This document shows positions 1 to 7,447 of a stretch of 64,000 nucleotides of DNA, piece after piece. Source of the DNA: Mucilaginibacter celer (GTDB lineage Bacteria > Bacteroidota > Bacteroidia > Sphingobacteriales > Sphingobacteriaceae); NCBI RefSeq assembly GCF_003576455.2, contig NZ_CP032869.1, positions 992,001 to 1,056,000 of the forward strand. The letters are read 5' to 3'. Every line of letters begins with the position of its first letter. Positions within the stretch are counted from its first letter, which is position 1. The notes below the pieces were generated by a model. It worked only from the letters and a program-made list of their open reading frames with translations, searched no databases and was not told the DNA's origin. The position numbers and the translations under genes are program-made.

Positions 1-24
1 CCTAACGATTCGAGAGGTATTTTA

Positions 25-1476
25 TTGAATGTGGATGAAGTACACGGCCCGCGCTTTTTCGCTTCTAAACGTAAAGCGGCACCTAAACATCAAACCGACC
101 CAAAACTGGTGCGCTTGATTATGTGGTACCTGGGCAGCGCGGCATTGTGGCTGGTACTGGGGACATCTGTAGGAGAGTACATCGGCATCAAATTTGTATC
201 GCCCGATGCCGATCATATCAGCTGGTTAAGCTTTGGCCGCCTCAGGCCGGTGCATACCAATATGGTTTTCTGGGGATGGTCATCCATGGCGATGATTGGG
301 CTTGGGTATTACGTGGTAACCACTGTAAGCAATACGGTTGTTTATAATATCAAATGGGGGTATTACTCTTTAATACTCATCAATTCATCCATAATTATTG
401 GCAGCCTCATGCTCATGGCCGGTATCAACAACGGCGGCGGCGAATACCGCGAATACATCTGGCCGGTAATGGCGCTTTTTGCGGGGGGGATTATTGTAAG
501 CCTGGTTAATTACTTAAAAACCATCGCGCAGCGCAAAACCAAAGAGATTTATATCTCTAACTGGTACATCGTTTCGGCCATGATGTTTTTAACCGTGATA
601 GCTACTGTTGGCTACCTGCCTTTTTACCAGAATGGCCTGGGCGAAACCATTGTGCAGGGTTATTACATGCACCAGGCGGTGGGCATGTGGTTTATGTTTT
701 TTAACCTGGGGCTGGTGTACTACTTTTTGCCGCAGCAGCTGAATACACCTATTTACTCGTATAGTTTGGGTATCCTGGCATTTTGGTCGCAGATATTGTT
801 TTATACGCTGATAGGTACGCATCACTTTATATTCAGCCCGATACCCTGGTGGCTGCAAACGGTGGCTATTGTAGGTAGTATGGGGATGCTGATCCCGGTA
901 TTTTCGGGCACTACCAATTTTTTGATGACGTTTAGGGGCAATTTTAATAAAATTGGCCGCAGTTATACGCTGCCGTTTTACATAGTAGGCATCCTGTTTT
1001 ACTTCACCGGCTCAACCCAGGGCACCGCCGAAGCTTTCAGGGAAACAAACCTCATCTGGCACTTTACCGATTTTACTACCGCCCACTCGCATCTTACCAT
1101 GTACGGCATCATCGCTTTTATGCTTTGGGCCAGCATTTATACCATAGTACCCCGGCTTACGGGTAAAGAGCCTAAACAGGGTTTGGTGGGCGCGCATTTC
1201 TGGATGGCATTAATCGGTTTACTTTTTTATACCATCCCCCTTATGGTAGGCGGAACATTGAAAGGTATTGCCTGGACAGAGGGCAAGCCCTTTATTGATA
1301 GCGTAGTGCTGATGGCCCCGTACTGGTTGTGGCGCGCCATTGGTGGCACGCTGATGTGGGCATCGCACCTGGTTTTTGCCTGGAACATTTATGTAATGTT
1401 TGCCGCCCAAAAAAGCGAGGCCGATATTAAAAACGAAGTTTTTGAGCAATTGGATCAGTTACCTGTTAACGCCTAA
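25..1476 (+). CDS. ccoN: cbb3-type cytochrome c oxidase catalytic subunit I (CcoN-like)
   Basis: Haem-copper oxidase catalytic subunit, a polytopic inner-membrane protein expected to reduce O2. Low-spin haem ligands are seen at His77 (RPVHTN) and His356; haem b3 ligand at His354 (TTAHSH); CuB ligands at His216 (YYMHQAVG) and His266/267 (GTHH). Tyr260 is exactly 44 residues after His216, the spacing of the His-Tyr cross-link in known CcoN, so the O2-reducing site looks intact. In the motif that is FEG in proteobacterial CcoN this protein has TQG (Gln332), an unusual change. The length (483 aa) suits the family. The frame is open to base 1; the first in-window start is TTG at 25 (GTG at 31 is another), so the true 5' end may lie outside. 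The CcoO-like gene follows 11 bp later. Confidence 0.88.
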   Translation: MNVDEVHGPRFFASKRKAAPKHQTDPKLVRLIMWYLGSAALWLVLGTSVGEYIGIKFVSPDADHISWLSFGRLRPVHTNMVFWGWSSMAMIGLGYYVVTTVSNTVVYNIKWGYYSLILINSSIIIGSLMLMAGINNGGGEYREYIWPVMALFAGGIIVSLVNYLKTIAQRKTKEIYISNWYIVSAMMFLTVIATVGYLPFYQNGLGETIVQGYYMHQAVGMWFMFFNLGLVYYFLPQQLNTPIYSYSLGILAFWSQILFYTLIGTHHFIFSPIPWWLQTVAIVGSMGMLIPVFSGTTNFLMTFRGNFNKIGRSYTLPFYIVGILFYFTGSTQGTAEAFRETNLIWHFTDFTTAHSHLTMYGIIAFMLWASIYTIVPRLTGKEPKQGLVGAHFWMALIGLLFYTIPLMVGGTLKGIAWTEGKPFIDSVVLMAPYWLWRAIGGTLMWASHLVFAWNIYVMFAAQKSEADIKNEVFEQLDQLPVNA

Positions 1477-1487
1477 CCCCTGCAATC

Positions 1488-2528
1488 ATGGAAATTTATA
1501 ACGATCATAAAAAGCTTTTTACAGCGGCGCTGTGCCTTTTTTTACTGCTTACTTTTTTTGTAGCGATAGGGCCCGCGTTCACCAGTCAGAATAACAACGC
1601 GCCTTTACCGGGCAGTAAGCCGCTAAGCAGCCTCCAAACCGAAGGTAAAGCTGTGTTTATTGCCGAAGGCTGCGTAGCCTGCCACACCCAGCAGGTGCGC
1701 AACGTAGAGATGGATAAGGTTTGGGGGCCGCGCCCCAACGTAGCTGCCGACTACGCCAACATAACCCGTACGGATGTATGGCGTAATACCGCCACGCTGA
1801 TGGGATCGGAACGTACCGGGCCCGATTTAACCAATATAGGCACCCGCCAACCCGGCGACGATTGGCATTACCTGCATTTGTTTAATCCGCGCTCGGTGGT
1901 GAGCCAGTCGGTTATGCCATCTTATGAGTGGTTGTTTGATATTAAAGATTATGCCTGGCCCAATGATGTGGTAGTTAACGTGCCCGATGATTTTAAAAAA
2001 GGCATCAGCGGTAAAATTGTGGCATCGCACAAGGCTATGGCGTTGGTAGCCTACCTTAAATCATTAAAAGAAGTTACCCTGCCCGATGGTAAACCTGTAC
2101 CGTTGTTTTTATACGGCAAAACCGCTGCCGAAAAAGCAGGTGGCGCTACGAGTAAAGGGGCCGGTACCAAATCCGGGCCCGACGGCGAGGCTTTGTATGC
2201 CACCAATTGCCAAAGCTGCCACCAGGGCAACGGCGAGGGATTGGTTGGCGCGTTCCCGGCGCTTAAGGGCAGCAAGGTGGTGCTTGACGATAACGCCGAA
2301 CTGCAGGTAACCATTATTATGAAAGGCTACAATGGCCGTGTAAGCGAGGGCTACGGTGAAATGCCGCCCGTAGGCACCAATAATAATTTAAAGCCCGAAG
2401 AAGTGGCCGCCATTGTAAATCACGAGCGTTCGAGCTGGGGCAATAACTCCAAAAAGGTAACGGTTGACGATGTGAAAAAGATCATCGCCTCGTTTGATAA
2501 ACCGGCCTCTGTGGCAGCAAAAAAATAA
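1488..2528 (+). CDS. ccoO: CcoO-like cytochrome c with an added C-terminal cytochrome c domain
   Basis: Electron-donating subunit for the preceding oxidase, anchored by one N-terminal membrane helix (about residues 9-29) with haem domains outside the membrane. The first domain carries CVACH near residue 62 and the CcoO signature RTGPDL, DWHYLHLFNPR and SVMPSYEWL. After a Gly/Ala/Lys linker (about 205-225) a second, class I-like domain begins with CQSCH (about 239) and has a later MPP Met-ligand candidate. Ordinary CcoO has one haem and about 200-240 residues; at 346 aa this looks like CcoO joined to a CcoP-type or soluble cytochrome c domain. No separate ccoP follows, so the second domain may stand in for it (inference). 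Confidence 0.85.
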   Translation: MEIYNDHKKLFTAALCLFLLLTFFVAIGPAFTSQNNNAPLPGSKPLSSLQTEGKAVFIAEGCVACHTQQVRNVEMDKVWGPRPNVAADYANITRTDVWRNTATLMGSERTGPDLTNIGTRQPGDDWHYLHLFNPRSVVSQSVMPSYEWLFDIKDYAWPNDVVVNVPDDFKKGISGKIVASHKAMALVAYLKSLKEVTLPDGKPVPLFLYGKTAAEKAGGATSKGAGTKSGPDGEALYATNCQSCHQGNGEGLVGAFPALKGSKVVLDDNAELQVTIIMKGYNGRVSEGYGEMPPVGTNNNLKPEEVAAIVNHERSSWGNNSKKVTVDDVKKIIASFDKPASVAAKK

Positions 2529-2547
2529 TCAACTCAACAATCACAAC

Positions 2548-2808
2548 ATGAAAAAATATATCATACTACTGCTTGTACTGATGATAAGGCTGGATGCTAC
2601 AGCCTGCGAATCGTGCAAAAAATCGGGCGGTTTTACCGGCATAACCCATGGCCCCGGCCCGGACAGCAACTGGGATTACCTTATTGTACTGGTAATGGTA
2701 GTAATTACGCTGTACGTACTGGTGGCCAGTATTAGGTGTTTCATCAAACCCGGCGAAAAGAGTGAGCAACACATTAAACGGATGATTTTAAACAACATGA
2801 AGCCATGA
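2548..2808 (+). CDS. small membrane protein of the oxidase operon
   Basis: An 86-aa protein not recognised as a named family. It has a hydrophobic N-terminus (residues 3-18, signal peptide or helix), then a CESC motif after Ala-Thr-Ala, a Gly-rich stretch and a clear membrane helix at about 44-63, with a basic tail. The ATG at 2548 is chosen because it begins at the hydrophobic segment and clears the ccoO-like gene by 19 bp. Its stop overlaps the next start as ATGA, so the two are probably translationally coupled. Position suggests an accessory (CcoQ/FixH-like) role in oxidase assembly; the CxxC pair could bind metal or haem, which is speculative. Confidence 0.6.
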   Translation: MKKYIILLLVLMIRLDATACESCKKSGGFTGITHGPGPDSNWDYLIVLVMVVITLYVLVASIRCFIKPGEKSEQHIKRMILNNMKP

Positions 2809-3212
2809 GAGATCAAAGTTTTGTAACCCTGTTTATAGATGATGATGCCACCCCAATCGGCGAATTCCCGGCCCCGGTAACCTTCGATCTGGATACCCGC
2901 AAGCTTACCGATGGCAACCATACGCTTAAAGTAGTAAGCAAAGATCACCAGGGTAAGGAGGGCATTAAACTGATCCCGTTTGTAGTGCGCAACGGCCCCG
3001 CCATAGCTATCGAGGGTTTAAAAAAAGACGAGATAGTAGAAGGTGTGCTGCCGTTGATGATAAATGCCTACGGCAAAGGCGATCAGAAAACGTTTATGCT
3101 GCAAGGCAGCGAAACCCCGCAAAGTATCCCCTGGTGGCTGGTGGCAGGCATTATTCTGTTTGTGGCCTGGAGCGGGTATTTTATTATCACATCGCTGGCG
3201 GTGAAGCTGTAA
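2805..3212 (+). CDS. Ig-like domain protein with C-terminal membrane anchor
   Basis: A 135-aa protein with an N-terminal beta-rich, Ig-like region (about 1-95, including DGNHTLKVVSKDHQGKEG, typical of bacterial Ig-like folds) and one C-terminal membrane helix (about 109-131, IPWWLVAGIILFVAWSGYFI). It has no signal peptide. It starts in an ATGA overlap with the small membrane protein and closes the oxidase operon; the next 150 bp hold a repeat element. Co-occurrence with the oxidase genes suggests an accessory or assembly role. I do not recognise a characterised homologue. Confidence 0.6.
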   Translation: MRDQSFVTLFIDDDATPIGEFPAPVTFDLDTRKLTDGNHTLKVVSKDHQGKEGIKLIPFVVRNGPAIAIEGLKKDEIVEGVLPLMINAYGKGDQKTFMLQGSETPQSIPWWLVAGIILFVAWSGYFIITSLAVKL

Positions 3213-3219
3213 GTAGAGA

Positions 3220-3350
3220 TTAGTGATTGGAGGTTAGAGATTAGAGATTAGTTGTCTGAACCATGATTTGGGGGTTAGATAGGATTTCTATTTGGGGATA
3301 GGCAAAAATCCTATTAATCCCAAAAATCCCCCCAAATCCCGGTTCAGAAA
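3220..3350. repeat. intergenic inverted-repeat element, GTCTGAACC...GGTTCAGA family
   Basis: Between the oxidase operon and the globin gene lie tandem AGAGATTAG repeats (3220-3252), then an inverted repeat whose ends are TCTGAACC plus ATTTGGGGG (from 3255) and CCCCCAAATCCC plus GGTTCAGA (to 3348). Closely related ends occur at 9851, 10491-10628 and 38907-39006, and the AGAGATTAG lead-in recurs at 10302 and 58914. It is a dispersed, non-coding, MITE-like or REP-like family; as an RNA it would fold into a long hairpin and could terminate transcription. Confidence 0.75.
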
Positions 3351-3368
3351 AATATAAAAAGGAAAAAA

Positions 3369-3755
3369 ATGAACGATATACAAAACCTCACATCAATCAA
3401 ACTACTGGTTGATGATTTTTACCACAAGGTGCGGCTCGACGGATTATTGGAGCCCGTTTTTGCCGGTGTTATTGAAAACGACTGGCAGCCGCACCTTGAT
3501 AAAATGTACGCCTTTTGGAATACCGTGCTGTTTGGCGTAGCCGGATTTAAGGGTAACCCTTTTGCAAAACATGCGCCGCTTTTAATCAACGCCGATCATT
3601 TTACCCGCTGGCTGGAGCTGTTTAGCCAAACTGTTGATAGCCACTTTGAAGGGCCTGTAGCCGTGGATGCTAAAAGCAGGGCAGGTTTAATGGCGGTGAT
3701 GTTTCAAAGTAAATTGGCCAATATGAAAGGCGGGCCGGGTAGGGTGATTGTGTAA
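3369..3755 (+). CDS. group III truncated haemoglobin
   Basis: A single-domain 2-on-2 globin of 128 aa, the usual length. Signature features are DDFYHKV with Tyr18 near the B helix, WQPHLDKMYAFW (39-50), YKGNP-like FKGNP (60-64), and the proximal histidine His77 in ADHFTRW. Group III globins bind O2 and NO and are linked to nitrosative stress or microaerobic respiration in Campylobacter and other bacteria. The gene sits between the oxidase operon and two cupins plus Hmp, which fits an NO/O2 role. The ATG follows an AAGGAAAAAA stretch. Confidence 0.88.
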   Translation: MNDIQNLTSIKLLVDDFYHKVRLDGLLEPVFAGVIENDWQPHLDKMYAFWNTVLFGVAGFKGNPFAKHAPLLINADHFTRWLELFSQTVDSHFEGPVAVDAKSRAGLMAVMFQSKLANMKGGPGRVIV

Positions 3756-3787
3756 CTGCGTTTATGCTGATAAAAAGATAAAATGTT

Positions 3788-4075
3788 ATGGAACAGCTTC
3801 AAACAAATCAAAACTTCCAGGTAGTTAAAATTGACCTGAAGGCCGATGCAAGCATGCAAAGGCACATCGCTACATGTGATGCCTGCCTGCTGGTTGAAGA
3901 AGGCAGCGCTCTGCTTATTTACGCGGGCGAAACTTACGAGCTAAACAAAGGCGAAACCTATGTAATACCAGCCAACGAACAACACATGCTAAGGGTAATT
4001 AATGATTTTAAAGCCTGGATAGTTTTAGCCAATGGCGCGCAAATCAGGTATGCTGAGCCGGAAGAGGTTAATTAA
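3788..4075 (+). CDS. small cupin-domain protein
   Basis: A 95-aa single cupin barrel. The core GETYELNKGETYVIPANEQHMLRV (residues 52-75) is the second cupin motif, and the first is weakly seen around MQRHIATCDACLLVEEGSALLIY. His24 and His71 are candidate metal ligands; the set is incomplete compared with classical cupins. No catalytic function can be assigned. It lies 32 bp after the truncated haemoglobin and 11 bp before a second cupin of the same size, and all three precede Hmp on the same strand, suggesting a shared transcript responding to NO or redox stress. Confidence 0.75.
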   Translation: MEQLQTNQNFQVVKIDLKADASMQRHIATCDACLLVEEGSALLIYAGETYELNKGETYVIPANEQHMLRVINDFKAWIVLANGAQIRYAEPEEVN

Positions 4076-4086
4076 TATAAAATAAG

Positions 4087-4383
4087 ATGGTAATTGAACA
4101 AGTGCGCGAGCAAATGCAAGAGGCCGCCGGGGCGGTGGTAAAAATTGTAAAACAGGGCGGTAGCTATAAAATGATGGCTATCGGCCTGAAAAAAGGCGCG
4201 GTGCTGAAAGAGCATAAAACGGCCGTTCCGGCAACGCTTATTGTAATTGAAGGCGAGGTGTTATACAACGAGGCCGGGCGATCTGTAGAACTGAAAAAAG
4301 ATACTGATTTTGAAATACCCGTAAACGTGCCACACGGGCTGTTGGCTAATGAGGATAGCATTTGTTTGCTCATCCAGGGTTGA
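4087..4383 (+). CDS. small cupin-domain protein, second copy
   Basis: A 98-aa single-domain cupin. Visible core: LKEHKTAVPATLIVIEGEVLYNEAG (39-63) and the second motif VELKKDTDFEIPVNVPHGLLA (67-87), with His42 and His84 as possible ligands. It differs enough from the neighbouring cupin that recent duplication is unlikely; both are the type often annotated only as 'cupin domain-containing protein'. It ends 39 bp before hmp. A sensor or binding role beside haem proteins is plausible but not shown by the sequence. Confidence 0.75.
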   Translation: MVIEQVREQMQEAAGAVVKIVKQGGSYKMMAIGLKKGAVLKEHKTAVPATLIVIEGEVLYNEAGRSVELKKDTDFEIPVNVPHGLLANEDSICLLIQG

Positions 4384-4422
4384 TTTAAGCAGCATATTCA
4401 TACATATATAATCTGTTAATTT

Positions 4423-5634
4423 ATGATCACTAACAAACAAAAAGAGTTGGTTAAGGCCACAGTGCCGGTATTGAGGGAGCATGGCGTATTATTAACCACT
4501 CATTTTTACAAACGCATGTTTACCCATAATCCCGAACTGAAAAATGTGTTTAACATGGGTAACCAGCAAAACAGTAAGCAGCAAACCGCCCTTGCCATGG
4601 CTGTGCTGGCCTACGCCGAGCATATTGAAAACCCTGCCGTGTTGATGCCCGTTGTTGACGGCATAGGCCAGAAGCACATCAGTTTGGATATCAGGCCCGA
4701 GCATTATGCCATTGTAGGTGGCCACCTCATCGCTTCCATAAGCGAAGTATTAGGCGATGCCGCTACTCCCGAATTATTAGAGGCCTGGACAGTAGCCTAC
4801 AATCAACTGGCGGCCATCATGTCGGGCCACGAAAGTAAACTGTACGCTAAACAGGTGGAGAAAAAAGGCGGCTGGACAGGCTGGCGACCGTTTGTGGTGA
4901 AGGAAAAAGTAAAAGAATCGGCCGAGATCACGTCGTTTTACTTATATCCTACCCATGGTGGCGAAGTGCCAGATTTTACGCCCGGCCAGTTTTTAAGCGT
5001 ACGCTTGTTTTTGCCCGAGCTTAATTTGCTACAGCCACGCCAATACAGTATCTCAAGTGCTCCAAACGGCGAATATTACCGTATTTCGGTAAAACGCGAG
5101 GCTGGTACCCATTTGTTGGCCGATGGCATGATCAGTAACCGCCTACATAATTTTGTTAACGAGGGTGATATTATTGAAGTTTCGGCACCGGCAGGTGGTT
5201 TTGTTTTGAATGCTGATAGCGACCGACCGGTTGTTTTTATAAGCGGTGGCGTTGGGCAAACTCCATTAATGAGCATGCTGGAAAGCCTGGTTGAAAGCGG
5301 CAGCAAACGCCCAAAAACCTGGATTCATGGTTGCAGGGATAATAACGTGCATGCCTTTAAAGAGATGATAGAGTACTGGGAAAGCAAAAACGCCGATGTT
5401 AAAAAGCACATTTTTTACAGCGAAGTAACCGGAGAAGAATCTGCAGACTGGTATAACGGCTGGGTTGACCTTAACCAGTTAGGCGATGAAATTTTCGCGC
5501 ACGAAACGGAGTACTACATCTGCGGCCCGGCCGGTTTTATCGAACTCCATTACCGCGAATTGCTAAGCAAGGGAATTGATAAGCAACTGATCCATTTTGA
5601 AGAGTTCGGCCCGCAAACTTTGCAGTTGAATTAA
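4423..5634 (+). CDS. hmp: flavohaemoglobin, nitric oxide dioxygenase
   Basis: Cytoplasmic enzyme that oxidises NO to nitrate using O2 and NAD(P)H. All diagnostic residues sit at textbook positions: Tyr29 and Gln53 in the distal pocket and proximal His85 (GQKH). The FAD-binding module has RQYSIS (about 206-211), and the NAD-binding module has GGVGQTPLMSML followed by YYICGP. At 403 aa it is full length. It ends a rightward run of oxidase, truncated globin and cupins; a 100-bp inverted repeat right after its stop may end transcription. No NsrR-type regulator gene is adjacent. Confidence 0.95.
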   Translation: MITNKQKELVKATVPVLREHGVLLTTHFYKRMFTHNPELKNVFNMGNQQNSKQQTALAMAVLAYAEHIENPAVLMPVVDGIGQKHISLDIRPEHYAIVGGHLIASISEVLGDAATPELLEAWTVAYNQLAAIMSGHESKLYAKQVEKKGGWTGWRPFVVKEKVKESAEITSFYLYPTHGGEVPDFTPGQFLSVRLFLPELNLLQPRQYSISSAPNGEYYRISVKREAGTHLLADGMISNRLHNFVNEGDIIEVSAPAGGFVLNADSDRPVVFISGGVGQTPLMSMLESLVESGSKRPKTWIHGCRDNNVHAFKEMIEYWESKNADVKKHIFYSEVTGEESADWYNGWVDLNQLGDEIFAHETEYYICGPAGFIELHYRELLSKGIDKQLIHFEEFGPQTLQLN

Positions 5635-5660
5635 TTAGCAAACATATCTAAACTACCGAG

Positions 5661-5760
5661 TGTCATGCCGAACTTGTTTCGGCACCCCACTTGCTAAGCG
5701 GCCATGCTAAGCAAGTAGGCTACTTATCCTGTGGGATGCCGAAACAAGTTCGGCATGACA
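5661..5760. repeat. 100-bp MITE-like inverted repeat (TGTCATGCCGAAC family)
   Basis: Exactly 100 bp with 24-bp perfect terminal inverted repeats: TGTCATGCCGAACTTG...(5661-5684) and its complement ending CGGCATGACA (5737-5760), followed inward by CCCCAC/GTGGG. The centre holds short GCTAAGC repeats. A diverged second copy is at 58994-59091. It lies between the convergent stops of hmp and the leftward lipoprotein gene, so it probably also works as a bidirectional terminator. No coding capacity. Confidence 0.85.
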
Positions 5761-5775
5761 TTTGGATAGTTGTTA

Positions 5776-6300
5776 TTACTTCATGTAAACAAACGAAACA
5801 CTATCCTTTACCGCCAAACCACTCATATTTTGGCCAACATAAACAATAGTATATTTAGCAGGCTTGCTAATATCAAACGCTTTCAACAAATCGGCAGTTA
5901 CCGATAAGCTGTCTTTGGTATTAACTTTAATATAGCTGGCAGCAGGTGGCGGCATAATACGTTTAGCCATTGGGCCTTTGTATTGCATTTCCTGGCCGCT
6001 TTCGTCTTTTACCTCCAGGTATTTGCTCATTAATGGTTCAAAAGGTGTGTGCCATTTGCAAAACTGGCGGGCGGTATCGGCATTGTTATAAACGGTGAAC
6101 TTTAGTTCAACATGCTCACCAACTTTAATGGTGTTTTTAATTTGCATTTTGGCAATTAGGCTATCGCTAACCGTTTCTTTAACAGTTTGATTACCGGCAG
6201 AATCGGCCGATGCCGATGTTTTTTTGGTGTTGTTTACGCTGCAGGCAGACAGAGCCAGTAAAGCTCCGGATAAGATTATTTTGTAGTTTTTCATACGCAA
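5776..6300 (-). CDS. putative lipoprotein with a beta-sandwich domain
   Basis: A 174-aa protein with a lipoprotein signal (LLALSAC, Cys near residue 20) and a Ser/Lys/Thr-rich spacer to about residue 45. The remainder is one beta-rich domain, with the phrases VGEHVELKFTVYNNADTARQFC and YTIVYVG resembling the BsuPI/intracellular proteinase inhibitor type of Ig-like fold; that match is by feel. Two nearby starts exist (Met1 at 6300 and Met3 at 6294). Likely exported and membrane-anchored; function unknown. Confidence 0.7.
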   Translation of the reverse strand: MRMKNYKIILSGALLALSACSVNNTKKTSASADSAGNQTVKETVSDSLIAKMQIKNTIKVGEHVELKFTVYNNADTARQFCKWHTPFEPLMSKYLEVKDESGQEMQYKGPMAKRIMPPPAASYIKVNTKDSLSVTADLLKAFDISKPAKYTIVYVGQNMSGLAVKDSVSFVYMK

Positions 6301-6338
6301 AGGTAACCATTTTGGGCATGGCTCATGTTAAATCAGCG

Positions 6339-7256
6339 TTATTGAAAAGCTTTACGCCTCAAATCTTCCTTCAATTTATCAAACCTCACCCAATAAATGT
6401 GGCAGTGTTTTTCGTCGGTGCCTTTGGTGTAAAACATATACTTCCCATCCGGCGTAACATACTCACCCCACCGGTGCGCATCGCCATCATTAATTAGCGG
6501 ACCGAGATTTTGCGGCACCGTCCACGACTTATCTGGCTTGCGGAAGGTAATACCCAATTCGCATTCATAATCCGGTTTTTCCTTGTAGCTGATAATCATA
6601 AACGATTCATCCGGCGATACATAAAAATCGCCGTCAAAAGCCTGGGTATTAATTACCGGGCCGAGGCTTTTTACCACATCAGGGTTGCCGGGTTTAAAAG
6701 TGCAGAAATCATAATTGCTGTAATCCTTTGTCTTGCCCGTGTCGGTGTTGCTGCCGATGTAAAAAGTGCCGCTTTGCGTAGGCATCAGATCGTACAGGCC
6801 GAAATCCTTTTTCAGGAATAGTTTGGGTTCGGTCCAGCCGGTTTTGTTGCGGTGCGAGATCCAGGTGAAGGCGTGTCTGCCATCGCCTTGCCCGCCGGCC
6901 AGGTACATGCTTTTGCCATCGATAGAAAATGTTGGGGTGTGATAACCGCGATGGAGCACCATCGGCCCAACCCATTTCTTCCCGTCAAATTTAAAATACC
7001 TTATTTTAAGGCCCATGGCATTAAACCAGTGCATGGCATTATCATAATAAAACTCCTTACCATCTGCCGAAAATGCCGACCTGCCCATCGCTATCCCGCT
7101 ATCCGGTATCAGCAGGTGCCGGGCAAAAAGCCGGGGTGTATCATTAGGTGGCGTTTGGCCCAGCCATGCATTGGGGCTATTAAAAAAGCTTTTTTGCGCG
7201 CTGAGCTTATTGCAGATACAGCAAAATAAAAACGATAAGATGAATAATGATTTCAT
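6339..7256 (-). CDS. secreted PD40 beta-propeller protein
   Basis: A 305-aa protein with a signal peptide (MKSLFILSFLFCCICNKLSA). Repeated PD40/WD40-like blades are visible: SAFSADGKEFYYD, PTFSIDGKSMYLA, FYVSPDESFMIISY and EYVTPDGKYMFYT, each with the [FY].S.DG.....Y pattern seen in TolB and peptidyl-dipeptidase propellers. No enzymatic domain is attached. The stop is 38 bp upstream of the lipoprotein start on the same strand, so the two may be co-transcribed. Likely periplasmic or outer-membrane associated; ligand unknown. Confidence 0.75.
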   Translation of the reverse strand: MKSLFILSFLFCCICNKLSAQKSFFNSPNAWLGQTPPNDTPRLFARHLLIPDSGIAMGRSAFSADGKEFYYDNAMHWFNAMGLKIRYFKFDGKKWVGPMVLHRGYHTPTFSIDGKSMYLAGGQGDGRHAFTWISHRNKTGWTEPKLFLKKDFGLYDLMPTQSGTFYIGSNTDTGKTKDYSNYDFCTFKPGNPDVVKSLGPVINTQAFDGDFYVSPDESFMIISYKEKPDYECELGITFRKPDKSWTVPQNLGPLINDGDAHRWGEYVTPDGKYMFYTKGTDEKHCHIYWVRFDKLKEDLRRKAFQ

Positions 7257-7447
7257 AAGGTTTTGAATAAGAGGTCGGTCATTTTAAATTTTTATCGAAG
7301 GTAGGGGATGGTTGGGCCTAAACCGGGTTCAAAGCTGTTCAAGTTTGTGCAAAGCGGGTTCAGGTTGCGGATGAGCAACTAACAGCGGTAAAAATGGCGC
7401 GCCGCCGATTTAACCCAGTCTTAATATAACTTGCGTATTTTTACACC

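Noticed and set aside
25..1476. Nitric oxide reductase (NorB-like) in place of an oxidase
   Set aside because: The cross-link Tyr is at the exact CcoN spacing and the next gene has CcoO signatures; the Gln for Glu change alone is not enough. Kept only as a finding.
3220..3350. CRISPR or tandem array
   Set aside because: Short AGAGATTAG repeats lack constant spacing and unique spacers.
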